Assembly (NCBI RefSeq): GCF_028554725.1
Contig: NC_071668.1
Location: forward strand, 75,757,719-75,821,718
DNA: 64,000 nucleotides
Source: Zeugodacus cucurbitae
Taxonomy: Eukaryota > Arthropoda > Insecta > Diptera > Tephritidae
Direction of reading: 5' to 3'
In this document: piece by piece, positions 31,702 to 41,913 of the stretch
Position numbering within the stretch: position 1 is the first letter of the stretch
Layout of the letters: every line of letters begins with the position of its first letter
Translations under genes and position numbers: made by a program
Notes under the pieces: generated by a model
The model's input: the letters and a program-made list of their open reading frames with translations, nothing else
What the model was told of the DNA's origin: nothing
Databases searched by the model: none

Positions 31702-32074
31702 CTATGTTTCAAGTTCTGATGGCGGCAGTGGATCTGGATCTGTTTCAGTGTCCGTAAGATGTTTTGGTAGATTAAGTTGTGGTTCTCCAGGCTCTTCACT
31801 TGTTTTTTGGCTATTTACTTGGGCCTGTGTGCTGGGTTGTGATCCTGGCGATGGGTCTGGATCTGGTGCTTTTAATTCTATAACGGCTTGGTTAACATAT
31901 TCCATAGTTATGGTAACTCCTTTATCCGTCTGGGTTATAGTTGGTGGTTCGGATGTCACAAACTGCATTAGAAAATATAATATTTTAATTATTTTAAATA
32001 CTACTCCTTATTTATCTCTTAACCTGCACAGCCAACAGGGCTACAAGCCATTTTATTGCATGTATCTGCGCCAT
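31702..32074 (-). CDS. secreted MEYVNQA-core protein, acidic/Pro-rich
   Basis: Exons 32024-32074 (MAQIHAIKWLVALLAVQ) and 31702-31962, with a 61-nt phase-0 intron (acceptor AATGCAG); 103 residues. Exon 2 opens FVTSEPPTITQTDKGVTITM, immediately followed by EYVNQAVIELK, the core motif with Pro changed to Ala. A Pro/Asp/Glu-rich tail ends PPSELET. Downstream sequence still aligns with the longer coding tail of the 37776 gene (around CCCATACGGAAACAGATACAG) but has a TAG and a one-base deletion, so this copy is truncated. Its signal exon is identical in protein to that of the 37776 gene. Confidence 0.78.
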
Positions 32075-32568
32075 CAGTTAGTCGTCTAGTAATTCATTTG
32101 TTCGACATGAAGCAGTACTGACATTTTATAACATGTAACGGCATTTTAGAATTCATCTAAATTAAAATTTAATGCTAGCATTTCATGGTAGTGGTAATAA
32201 TATCAATTAATATGCCATAACCAGAAATTGAGAATTAATTAGTGGTGCTGTTTTACGGGTGGTGTGGTAAAAATCTGTTTTCATGTTCCCAAGACCCATT
32301 ACGAGCCTTTGATTAAAAACCACATAAACGAAGAAACGAGAAGAGATATAATATTAACTAAAAATACACTGTCAGATGCTTGGTCTTACTGCTACTATTC
32401 CCAATTAATTACCTATACTTCATAAAATCTTTGTTGAAGAAGCAAAACCTGTAAGGCTGATATAGCGCTCAAGTACCCTGTATATTAATTCGTTTATGTT
32501 CATAGATGAAATACATTTGTGTGTATTGGCAATTCGTACATTTTGACAGAGGAAAAATCATTTTTCTG

Positions 32569-32817
32569 CTACTTCACCAAATCCTTCCGACTCATAGTGA
32601 TATTGGGTTGGTTCACATATTTCATATTTAATTGAGTTTGGCTAAACAAAGGTTGCTTTTTTGAGTCACGATCGTCACTTGTATATCCTTGAGAGGCTAC
32701 TAACTTTAAATAGAAGAAAATTAATTGCGTTTTGATAATATATTTACTATAAAGTTTTCTAACCTGTATAGTGGACAGTATGGCTAGAATCAAAATCATT
32801 AATAGCTGCCGTGCCAT
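32569..32817 (-). CDS. small secreted MKYVNQP-core protein
   Basis: Exons 32764-32817 (MARQLLMILILAILSTIQ) and 32569-32703, with a 60-nt phase-0 intron; 62 residues. Exon 2 opens LVASQGYTSDDRDSKKQPLF and, after SQTQLN, gives MKYVNQPNITMSRKDLVK and a stop. Cleavage after LVAS would leave an N-terminal Gln. With almost nothing after the core, it approaches a minimal form of the family. It lies between the 31702 and 33641 genes and has no counterpart in the duplicated block at 36-40 kb. A TATA-like TTTATAG is near 32866. Confidence 0.77.
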   Translation of the reverse strand: MARQLLMILILAILSTIQVRKLYSKYIIKTQLIFFYLKLVASQGYTSDDRDSKKQPLFSQTQLNMKYVNQPNITMSRKDLVK

Positions 32818-33640
32818 TACTTAGGCGTTCACTTTTCTCGTGTGTGTTGCTATTACTGTATTTGCATTTATAGTTCGAGTAATATGGGCTATGGTTATTC
32901 TTATTTTTCACATTTATCATTTTATAATTAATATTTCATAGAGATACCGTTATTAATTTGAGGCATACTAGAACAAATAGCATCGCGAATTTAATTTTCC
33001 ACAAATAATTGTATGAAATCGAACGAGATGAACTATGTGTGAATTGAAATTGGTAATTGAACAGTCGATACAGCATTTTATTCGAAATACCGCAATTGAT
33101 TAGTTATTCATTTTTGACCAGTATGCTGATGCAAATCATTTGAACACAATCTATATGAAACCGATAAACAAAACAAGCAAAAATTAATGCCTAATAAATT
33201 ATGTCTCAATTAACGAGCCATATCTGCATCACATTTGCTCTTCACTACTTCTTACAAACAATAAAATATGAAAAATTAAAACTGAAACTTTGTTTATAAC
33301 ATAAAGTATGAATGTTTTACGTTCTTCTACTATTTTTATATTGTTGCATAATACAATTTATGTTTTATAAATATGGAGTTCTTACTAATTTTTAAATTTT
33401 TCCATATACTCCTAGGTGGTATATTCAAATAAAGTCGCTACACAATATTAACAATTCGGTAACTAAGAACTGTAAACAGATTTAAAAAAAATAATGATGA
33501 TAATACTAAATTAACCCATAAAGTGAGAAAATGTTTACTCAAATCCTTACAGTAAAGCAAAACACAAATTATTTATATTCGTAGTAGGGCAAATTATAAC
33601 TTTATTAATATTTAAAAAACAATTCTGCTTTTCATTAATT

Positions 33641-33905
33641 TCATGCATTAATTCCAATGTCTGGTTCGTCCTGCATAATTTGTCCCATTCGACGTGACAA
33701 CTTGATGTTCGGTTGGTTCACATACTCCATATCTAACATACCCTCCATCTGACCAAGCGCCACGGATACCAACTTAAATAAAAAAACAGGATATTTAAAA
33801 GTGTTTTTATTTTCAATAAGAAGTTCATATTATTCATTTTCATATCCTTCTTACCTGCAGCGCCAGAAGGATGGCAAACACGAATTTTATTGCTTTAAGT
33901 GTCAT
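33641..33905 (-). CDS. small secreted MEYVNQP-core protein
   Basis: Exons 33855-33905 (MTLKAIKFVFAILLALQ) and 33641-33772, with an 82-nt phase-0 intron; 60 residues. Exon 2 opens LVSVALGQMEGMLD, then MEYVNQPNIKLSRRMGQIMQ and DEPDIGINA. The 41616 gene continues with NARQNFPHGPDLKVPDVAYD, but here a deletion of about 50 bp removed that tail and brought in a stop. Close paralogue of 39310-39577. A TATA-like TTTTATGG is near 33970. Confidence 0.78.
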
Positions 33906-34199
33906 CTCCTTCTCACTCTTATTATTAGTAGCTGTCGAGTTGCACTGAAGTCATAAGCATCTGTATCGGCATTTTATGGTATTTTTCCTTTACTATTCTT
34001 TAGATATTCACGCTATAATTTTTAATTTAATTTTATGCTACAGACACGCTATAAAACGTTGTACATTTAATTATTTCAATATATATAATATTAAACATTT
34101 CAGATTATTACTACTCTGAAGATTGCTAAAGAGATGGTGAAAATACGCCATAAACTTTCCACATTCAAAAATACTTCTATATATATATCAAATCGAAAA

Positions 34200-34830
34200 T
34201 AGCGCGGCATTCTTCTCTTTCCCTCTCAATTCGGCGGCAGTTGGAAATCCCAAGAGTAATCAGGTCGCTCTCCACTCGGTCTTTTCAAAGGAGTGGATCC
34301 CTTCTTCTTCCTCTGCTTCCACCGGTGTGTACTGCATCGAACACTTTCAGAGCTGGAGTGTTTTCATCCATTCGGACAACGATGTCTTTTTATTCGCTGA
34401 ACTATGTCATCGTATAAGTCGTACAGTTTATTGTTTCATCGTCTGGAGTATTCACCGTTGCCAATGTTCAGGGGACCACAAATCTTAAGCAAAACTTTTC
34501 TCTCCTAATATCGTCTCATCGCATGTTGACGTCGTCCACGCTTTTGCACCGTAAAGCAGGACGGGAATAATAGCCGACTTGCAGAGTTTGGTTTTGGATC
34601 GTTTGGAGAGGACTTTACTTTTCAATTGCCTACTCAGTCCAAAGTAGCACCTGTTGGCAAGAGTGATCCTGCGGTGGATTTGGAGGCTGATATTTTTGGT
34701 GTTGCTGATGCTGGTCCCCAGGTAGATGAAATTATCTACGACTTCAAAGTCGTAGCCGTCGTGGGAGCCAAGACGCGAACGCAAAACAGTTAGTTTGATG
34801 ACAGTAGATATTTCGCCAGCAGCTGTACAC
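34200..34830 (-). mobile_element. LINE 3' fragment
   Basis: Minus-strand frame MRSRLGSHDGYDFEVVDNFI, then YLGTSISNTKNISLQIHRRI and LCKSAIIPVLLYGAKAW: the region just upstream of that kept in the 30178 fragment, followed by a frameshifted continuation towards 34200. Confidence 0.72.
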
Positions 34831-35044
34831 TCTTATATAAGATTGTACCCCTATATTTAGACCTCGGAATAACGTCGGTGACAAACTATGTTTTAATTTC
34901 AATTATGCCTTTGAGTGTCCTTATTAGACTGATTAAAACTGCCCAAAACAACATTTCAGTTCACAGAATATTTTATTTTTAATTTAGTAATATGTTTATT
35001 TTTCTTTCATTTATTTAACATATACATTAAAGATTAAATTTGAC

Positions 35045-36538
35045 TTAAATGTCAAATGGCTCCCAAAGTTTTAGTACTACTGGTGGTGATTCGTCTCTTT
35101 GCTGGGGCTCAATCCTGTGTGGGTCATGTTGTTGGCCTTTTTCTTCATCCTTTTGTTGGTCATGTTGTTGATCGTTCGTTTGGTCATTGGTTTGATCATT
35201 TTTTTCGTCGTTCGTTTGGTCATTTTGGTCGTTTGTTTGGTCATTGGTTTCATCATTTTTTTCGTAGTTCGTTTGGTCATTTTTTTGTTCATTTTTTTCG
35301 TCGTTCATTTGGTCATTGGTTTGGTGATTTTTTTGGTCGTACATTTCGTCATTGGTTTCGTAATTTTTTTCGTCGTTCATTTGGTCATTTTTTTGGTCGT
35401 TCATTTGGTCATTGGTTTGGTAATTTTTTTCGTCGTTCATTTGGTCATTGGTTTGTTCATTTTTTTCGTCATTCATTTGGTAATTTTTTTGGTCGTTCAT
35501 TTGGTCATTGGTTTGTTCATTTTTTTCGTCGTTCATTTGGTCATTGGTTTGGTGATTTTTTTGGTCGTTCATTTCGTCATTGGTTTGGTAATTTTTTTCG
35601 TCGTTCATTTGGTCATTGGTTTGTTCATTTTTTTCGTCATTCATTTGGTCATTTTTTTGGTCGTTCATTTGGTCATTGGTTTGGTAATTTTTTTCGTCGT
35701 TCATTTGGTCATTGGTTTGTTCATTTTTTTCGTCGTTCATTTGGTCATTTTTTTGGTCGTTCATTTGGTCATTGGTTTGTTCATTTTTTTCGTCGTTCAT
35801 TTGGTCATTGGTTTGGTGATTTTTTTGGTCGTTCATTTCGTCATTGGTTTGGTAATTTTTTTCGTCGTTCATTTGGTCATTGGTTTGTTCATTTTTTTCG
35901 TCGTTCATTTGATCATTGGTTTGTTCATTTCTTTCGTCGTTCATTTGGTCATTGGTTTGGTGATTTTTTTGGTCGTTCATTTGGTCATTGGTTTGTTCAT
36001 TTTTTTCGTCATTCATTTGGTCATTTTTTTGGTCGTTCATTTGGTCATAGGTTTGTTCATTTTTTTCGTCATTCATTTGGTCATTTTGGTCATTGGTGTG
36101 GTGATTTTTTTGGTCGTTCATTTGGTCATTGGTTTGTTCATTTTTTTCGTCATTCATTTGGTCATTTTTTTGGTCGTTCATTTGGTCATTGGTTTGTTCT
36201 TTTTTTTCGTCATTCATTTGGTAATTTTGGTCATTGGTTTGGTCGTTCATTTGGTCATTGGTTTGTTCATTTTTTTGGTCGTTCATTTGGTCATTTTGGT
36301 CATTGGTTTGGTAATTTTTTTGGTCGTTCATTTGGTCATTTTGTTCCTCGACTTGTTGCTCAAGTATCGATGAACCAAATTCTAAGTTGGGTTGGTTAAC
36401 ATATTTCATTCTCGATCGAAATTGTGCAGCTCCCAGCTGGAAAGAGATTGGCTTTAAATTGAATTTGTTAAGAAATAAGTTATCTACCTGAATAGCCAGC
36501 ATGGCTACCATCAAAATCAACATTTGTTTCTGCATCAT
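35045..36538 (-). CDS. secreted MKYVNQP-core protein with 12-residue N/D/Q/E/K repeat array
   Basis: Exons 36488-36538 (MMQKQMLILMVAMLAIQ) and 35045-36436, with a 51-nt intron that is itself open in frame; about 480 residues. Exon 2 opens LGAAQFRSRMKYVNQPNLEF, so cleavage after LGAA leaves Gln at the N-terminus. Most of the protein (coded by about 35150-36370) is an array of 12-residue units such as NDQMNDEKNEQT, with unit variants NYQT, DQMN and HQTN. The end, QRDESPPVVLKLWEPFDI, aligns loosely with the C-terminal block of the micropeptide units. The product is highly polar, probably disordered or gel-like. Expect strong length variation between individuals. Confidence 0.78.
   Translation of the reverse strand: MMQKQMLILMVAMLAIQVDNLFLNKFNLKPISFQLGAAQFRSRMKYVNQPNLEFGSSILEQQVEEQNDQMNDQKNYQTNDQNDQMNDQKNEQTNDQMNDQTNDQNYQMNDEKKEQTNDQMNDQKNDQMNDEKNEQTNDQMNDQKNHHTNDQNDQMNDEKNEQTYDQMNDQKNDQMNDEKNEQTNDQMNDQKNHQTNDQMNDERNEQTNDQMNDEKNEQTNDQMNDEKNYQTNDEMNDQKNHQTNDQMNDEKNEQTNDQMNDQKNDQMNDEKNEQTNDQMNDEKNYQTNDQMNDQKNDQMNDEKNEQTNDQMNDEKNYQTNDEMNDQKNHQTNDQMNDEKNEQTNDQMNDQKNYQMNDEKNEQTNDQMNDEKNYQTNDQMNDQKNDQMNDEKNYETNDEMYDQKNHQTNDQMNDEKNEQKNDQTNYEKNDETNDQTNDQNDQTNDEKNDQTNDQTNDQQHDQQKDEEKGQQHDPHRIEPQQRDESPPVVLKLWEPFDI
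35150..36370. repeat. 36-bp minisatellite inside a coding exon
   Basis: Tandem units close to TTTGGTCATTGGTTTGTTCA followed by TTTTTTTCGTCGTTCA (plus strand), with variants shorter or longer by multiples of three. Frame is preserved across the array, so it expands and contracts in codon units. Confidence 0.9.
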
Positions 36539-36577
36539 TAGGCAATTTTGTTTCAGATTCTTTAGTAATAGTGATGC

Positions 36578-36617
36578 ACTGATACTGAAAAGCACGTCTT
36601 TTATTGAGCATTTTATA
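36578..36617 (-). promoter_or_regulatory. core promoter: TATA plus TCAGT initiator
   Basis: Minus-strand ATATAAAATG (TATAAA at 36612-36617) and TATCAGTGCATCAC downstream, as upstream of the 25627, 27441 and 28868 genes. Confidence 0.6.
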
Positions 36618-36639
36618 TATTTGGAGAAATCCACATCTA

Positions 36640-37775
36640 TGTACATATTACTTCACAGTTAGAATTTTATATAAAACCATTAAATTTCAATTATTTTCAT
36701 CACGGTAGATCAATAATGAAATATTGAACCATTTAACGTAAGATCATTGCAAATGTAACAGCTTATAAAATATGGACTTACTTCGAAAATATATACCATC
36801 TTTTTTGAACGTCCCAGTATGAAATGGCAACATTTACTGTGGTCGACGTAGCGTCCTTTGTGGGCTTAAGATTTCGTTGAAGTTCATATAGCAATCGGCT
36901 GAGTATTTCTGATTCTTTCAAATATAACATAAGTCTTCTATAATAATGTTAAAGAGTTTAAAGCAAGACCAAAGACAATGTATATAAAATTGGACATAAA
37001 ATATAACTGAATTTGTTACGAAATATAATAAAACTCTTGTAATAATATTAGGCTCATAATTTATTTATATGTATCCTTGCTGATGAGGGTAGAGTTATAT
37101 AAATGTATATCTAATTGCCAGATTTTTACTCAACCTGGGGTTTTTTTCTTTAAAAATATTTTTATAAGCATTTCCATGTCAATAAAATATTTAACAGGTT
37201 ATTGGACCATCTGTTGCCGTGCAGGAATTTGCCGATCCCTCCAAATGGGAAACAATTTGGTTAGAAATGGGGGGGAGATGATTGGTGGAATCCTGCCATT
37301 GGTCATATCTATGGAGGTCTTTGTTTTATCGACATTTAATTTTTTCGAATGTATTACTTATCTAAGTCAATATATTAGATTTATTTTTGACTAACGATCA
37401 TAGCCAGCATATTGGGTTATAAATAATAAATTCAATTAGCCCTTGTGATAATATATTATATAATAAAATGTGAGGTATCTATTGCTGTCTATTAGAATTA
37501 TCTGATAACAATGGAGTAGCGCAAAATCCACAAGATGATTCGAATTAAAAAAACCTGGAACTTCTTAAGGAATCGATTTGCTATAATATTTATGAAATAA
37601 GATGAATTTAGCCATAGTTTGAGGTTACTTCATGTCTGTGTTGTGAATCTCCAATTAAGTCAAATATTTTATAATACATTATTTGACATTCAGAGCCAAC
37701 GTGGCTCTGAAAATAGAAATATAATGCTTTTGGTCGTATGAAAACATATATATTTTTAAATTTCAATATCTTAGA
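36640..37775. other. spacer duplicated from 29.2-29.7 kb
   Basis: Segments such as AAAGCAAGACCAAA, AATAAAACTCTTGTAATAAT and CTGATGAGGGTA.AGTTATAT occur in the same order upstream of the 28868 gene (29220-29480). I see no gene in it; the 105-codon frame at 37077-37394 has no family support. Confidence 0.5.
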
Positions 37776-38367
37776 CTATATGTTATAATGTGTCGTTACA
37801 TTTCGATGTGAGTGTCTGCTCCCATCCGTTGTCGATATGTTGTTATAGGCCGAAAAGCTTGATGGGTTGTATAATCGTCCCAATTCAAGTAGTAGGTTTT
37901 CTAAGTTCGAACCTGAATTTCTGTATTTGTTTTCGTTTTTGGGCTTCAAATGAGGGTCTAAGACTCGAACTTGTTCTGGTTCAGTGTTAGCTTCTAATTC
38001 TGGATCTGGTTCGGGTTCTGTTTTAGTTTCTAATTCTGGATCTGGTTCTGGTTCTGTTTTAGCTTCTTCGGAGGATTGTGGGTTGGTTTCTAGTTCCACC
38101 GAGGGCACATCTTTCCCAGGCTCTTCACTTGTATCTTTTTCTTTGGGCTTTTTAAGGGGATTCCTTAATTCCATAACAGGTTGATTAACATATTTCATAG
38201 TTAAGGTAACTCCATGATCCGTCTGGGTTATAGTTGGTGGTTCGGTAGTCACAAACTGCAAAAGAAAGCGTAATATTTTAATCCTTTTAAATATTACTCC
38301 TTATTTATCTCTTAACCTGCACAGCCAACAGGGCTACAAGCCATTTTATTGCATGTATCTGCGCCAT
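37776..38367 (-). CDS. secreted MKYVNQP-core protein with Glu/Pro repeats
   Basis: Exons 38317-38367 (MAQIHAIKWLVALLAVQ) and 37776-38255, with a 61-nt phase-0 intron; 176 residues. Exon 2 opens FVTTEPPTITQTDHGVTLTM, followed by KYVNQPVMELRNP. Next come a Lys/Glu/Pro segment, two acidic repeats (TEPEPDPELETK and TEPEPDPELEAN) and a longer C-terminal tail (KYRNSGSNLENLLLELGRLY, then PSSFSAYNNISTTDGSRHSH) lost in the 31702 paralogue. Promoter and leader are nearly identical to that paralogue, indicating a recent segmental duplication. TATA-like TTTTATAAC is near 38416. Confidence 0.79.
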
Positions 38368-38599
38368 CAGTTAGTCGTCTAGTAATTCATTTGTTGGACA
38401 TGAATCAGTACTGACATTTTATAACATGTAACGGCATTTTATAACGCTTCTAAATTAGAATTTAATGCTAACATTTCATGGTAGAGGTATTAATATCAAT
38501 TAATGTGCCATAATCAGAAATTGAGAATGAATTAGTAGTGCTGTTTTATGGGTGGTAAAAACGAGCAAAATATATTATATTAAACTCTCAGATGCTTCG

Positions 38600-39140
38600 T
38601 CTGACTGCCACTGTTCTGAAATTTTATATTATTCCAGCAATGTTTGGGACAATAGCACTCAGATCAAATGCCATATCTCAGGACCGATTTAAATAAATGT
38701 TGGTACATAATATTTCCTTGACACCGAGTCTTTACCGATGAAAAATGCTAATAGTCGCGCCTACTTACCATATAACACCATTTTATACATACAAGAGCCA
38801 ATGAAGATACCAGAACAAAACCTAAACAATCTGCATTTGAGGTGTAGTGTAGCATTACTCATTTATTGTCGAAAATTTTCAAGGGTCCAGATATCGAAGA
38901 TGAATACCTCATTGCGATTTGATTTTTTATTAAATATCCGGTGGGCTTAATACTGATATATGTGATATATATTAGCAAAACTAAGGGAGCTTATAGTCTT
39001 GAATATAATATAGCTTGATGGTGAAAATTAGAGAAATCGATCTAGGAATTCTCATAGCCCCATATACTGTATCAAATGATGTATATAATATTACATAAAT
39101 AAATTGCGAGAGTATAAATTATTCGGTTGCATGTTAAATC
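38600..39140 (-). repeat. fragment of the TTTTATACTCTCGCA element
   Basis: ATATCTCAGGACCGATTTAA and, at the right end, TTGCGAGAGTATAAATTATTCGG match the longer copies in inverse orientation; internally deleted. Confidence 0.55.
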
Positions 39141-39255
39141 ATTTATTGAAGCGAAAAATGTGTCACTAAATTGCTTAGATTCAAACAAATCACAAATTAT
39201 TTTTATTCAACCAAATTATAATTTTATTGGTAATTAAAAAAACAATTTCTGGTTT

Positions 39256-39309
39256 TCATTCATCATATGCGATATCTGGCACTTTTAGATCTGGTCCATG
39301 TGGAAAATT
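39256..39309 (-). pseudogene. untranslated C-terminal relic of the 39310 gene
   Basis: After the TAA at 39310-39312 the frame still reads NFPHGPDLKVPDIAYDE and then a stop. It matches the translated tail of the 41616 gene at all but one residue, so the TAA is a recent nonsense change (CAA to TAA). Confidence 0.8.
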
Positions 39310-39577
39310 TTATCGTGCATTAATTCCAATGTCTGGTTCATCCTGCATTATTTGTCCCATTCGACGAGACAACTTGATGTTCGGTTGGTTCACATACTCC
39401 ATATCTAACATACCCTCCATCTGACCAAGCGCCACGGACAACAACTTAAATAAGCAAACAGGATATTTAAAAGTGTTTTTATTTTCAATAAGAAGTTCAT
39501 ATTATTCATTTTCATATTCTTCTTACCTGCAGCGCTAGAATGATGGCAAACATGAACTTTTTTGCTTTAAGTGTCAT
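39310..39577 (-). CDS. small secreted MEYVNQP-core protein, truncated by nonsense codon
   Basis: Exons 39527-39577 (MTLKAKKFMFAIILALQ) and 39310-39444, with an 82-nt phase-0 intron; 61 residues. Exon 2 reads LLSVALGQMEGMLD, then MEYVNQPNIKLSRRMGQIMQ, then DEPDIGINAR and a stop. It is a near copy of the 33641 gene: the mature core is unchanged while the C-terminus stops within one codon of that copy through a different mutation. It is also related to the longer 41616 gene. TATA-like TTTTATAGT is near 39649. Confidence 0.78.
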
Positions 39578-39959
39578 CTCCTTTTCAGTCTTATTATTAG
39601 TAGCTGTAAAGTAGGACTGAAGTCTTATGTATCTGTATCGACATTTTATAGTATATTTTCCTTCACTATTCTTTAGATATTCACGCTATAATTTTTAATT
39701 TAATTTCATGTTGAAGACATGCTTTGAAATACGTAGAATTTTAATTAATAATAATAATATCACTTTCAAAACTATTAACAAGAGATACTGTATAAACATT
39801 TATGAAGAGTAAGGTCTTATGATAGTGGTCAGCAATATTTCGAAGTTTTCAAGTGCTAAATGTGTTCTGATTCCAATGTTCCATTTTAGAAGTTTTTCAA
39901 TCTGCAAAGTTGTCGAGAACGAATGCTGTCCCTTAAAGTGGTATTCTGGTGTAGAAATA

Positions 39960-41016
39960 AAAAAATCGATTTTTATACTCTCGCAACAAAGTTGCTACGA
40001 GAGTAGTATAGTTTTGTCCACATAAAGGTTGGTTGTAAGTCCTAAAACTAAACGAGTTAGATATAGGGTTATATATATCAAAATGATCAGGGTGACGAGA
40101 AAAGTTCAAATCCGGATCCACAAAATGGCGAAAACCGAAAACACTTAAAGTGCCATAACTAAGCTATAAATAAAGCTATGGAAGTAAAATTTGGTATGAA
40201 GGATCGCACTATGAAGGGGAATATGTTGATGTAATTTTTTTGGGGAAGTGGGCGTGGCTCCTCCCCCTACTCAGTTTTTTGTACATATCTCGCAAACTAC
40301 TAAAGCAAGGAAACTTTCTAGAGTCGTTTATTTTAGGTACTACCTTATACAGTCCAAAAGTGGAGGAAATCCGATTGTTACCACGCCCACCTCCCATACA
40401 AAGATTATGTTGAAAACTACTAAAAGTGGGTTAACTCACTAACGAAAGACTAAATTTCACATAAGAAATGGCAGATGGAACCTACACTCAAATTTTTTTA
40501 CAAAATGGAAAATGGGCGTGGCATCGCCCACTTATGGGTCAAAAACCATATCTCAGGAACTACTCGACCGATTTCAATGAAACTTGGTTTGTAATAGTTT
40601 CTTTACATCCCAATGATATGTTGTGAAAATTGGCAAAATCGCCTCACAACCACGATTACTTCCTATATACCAGAATTTTGAAGACGATCTGGATCGTTTA
40701 ATTTACAATATATAAAGTAAGCACTAGTGAAGATATCGGTGCAGAACTTTGCACAAATACTACGTTTATAGTGTGGAAGCCCCATTCTAAAAATCGCCGT
40801 AATCGGACCATAGGTTTTCAAGGCCCCATATATCGAACATTAGGACCTCGGTGCTTCTAACCTAAAATAGGGTTTCCAACTTTCAATAGACTTTATACAA
40901 TATATATGACGAATATGTGGGTCAAATTGTGTATTATATTAATAAAGTTAAATAAATAAATTGCGAGAGTATAAAATGTTCGGTTACACACGAACTTAGC
41001 CCTTCCTTACTTGTTT
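39960..41016 (-). repeat. interspersed element, TTTTATACTCTCGCA-ended, inverted copy
   Basis: The left end is TTTTTATACTCTCGCAA, the right end is TTGCGAGAGTATAAAATG followed by TTCGGTTACACACGAACTTA and CCCTTCCTTACTTGTTTT. About 1.06 kb, non-coding. Confidence 0.75.
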
Positions 41017-41615
41017 TGTCTAAGTTTAAGTATTTGACAATATGCCTGCGAGAGAATTTTTCAGAATTCAAATTACTTTCGAAGACTCGAAGTTAGAGGT
41101 ATTAACCTGGTGCGGTATCCAAACTGGCTTGGCCGAAACGAACGGAACAAAAGAAGTTTTTCTCGACACTGTCTTGTTCAAATCGATACACCACGGTTTC
41201 TCAAGCTCTGCTGGACCGATTTAACTGAATTTTGAAGAGTCTTCGTTACAGATAATTTCCATCAAATATGAAATATGTATACTCATACGTCATAGATATG
41301 GCTGCGTCTCCGTGGAAACAATTCAGGACTTGCTCAACAAGCAGACAAACATGGCCTGAATCGAATAAGAGCCGAAGATGCCGACTATTGAAATTTAAAG
41401 GAGAATGATATAAGAACTTTAGTTGGAGACAGGTCGCAATGTAAACGCACGGCAACAGACTAGGGATACACTAATTTCACTTTTTCTATATATTCCTAGA
41501 TTGCGGCGGTGAGGATAGGTAATTATCGCTCTCGCTTCTACATATATTCATATATTCAAATATAGTCACTTTATTACTAAATTCTTTTATTGATAATTAA
41601 AAACATATTTGCATT

Positions 41616-41913
41616 CTATTCATCATATGCGACATCTGGCACTTTTAGATCTGGTCCATGTGGAAAATTTTGTCGTGCATTAATTCCAATGTCTGGTTCC
41701 TCCTGCATAATTTGTCTCATTCGACGACTCATCCTGATGTTGGGTTGGTTCACATACTTCATATCTAATTGACCACCGAACTGACTAATCGCCACGGAGA
41801 CCAACTTAAATAAACATATGGGTCATTAAATTTTTTTTCATTTTGAATTCTTAATTTGTCACCTGCAGCGCTAGAACGATGGCAAACACGAATTTTATTG
41901 TTTTAGATGTCAT
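41616..41913 (-). CDS. secreted MKYVNQP-core protein, full-length tail
   Basis: Exons 41863-41913 (MTSKTIKFVFAIVLALQ) and 41616-41804, with a 58-nt phase-0 intron; 79 residues. Exon 2 opens LVSVAISQFGGQLD, then MKYVNQPNIRMSRRMRQIMQ and EEPDIGINARQ, ending FPHGPDLKVPDVAYDE. This is the longest of the three close relatives (33641, 39310, 41616) and shows the ancestral tail. Basic residues (SRRMRQ) right after the core could be a processing site, which is inference. TATA-like TTTTATGG is near 41978. Role unknown. Confidence 0.8.

Noticed and set aside
35150..36370. CRISPR-like array of regular 36-bp units
   Set aside because: No spacers separate the units, the units vary gradually, they code protein in frame, and the host is a eukaryote.
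35056..36399. Long plus-strand frames (447 and 424 codons) opposite the 35045 gene
   Set aside because: They are reverse readings of the codon-phased minisatellite. A repeat of 36 bp keeps all frames without stops open. They lack signal exon, core motif and promoter.
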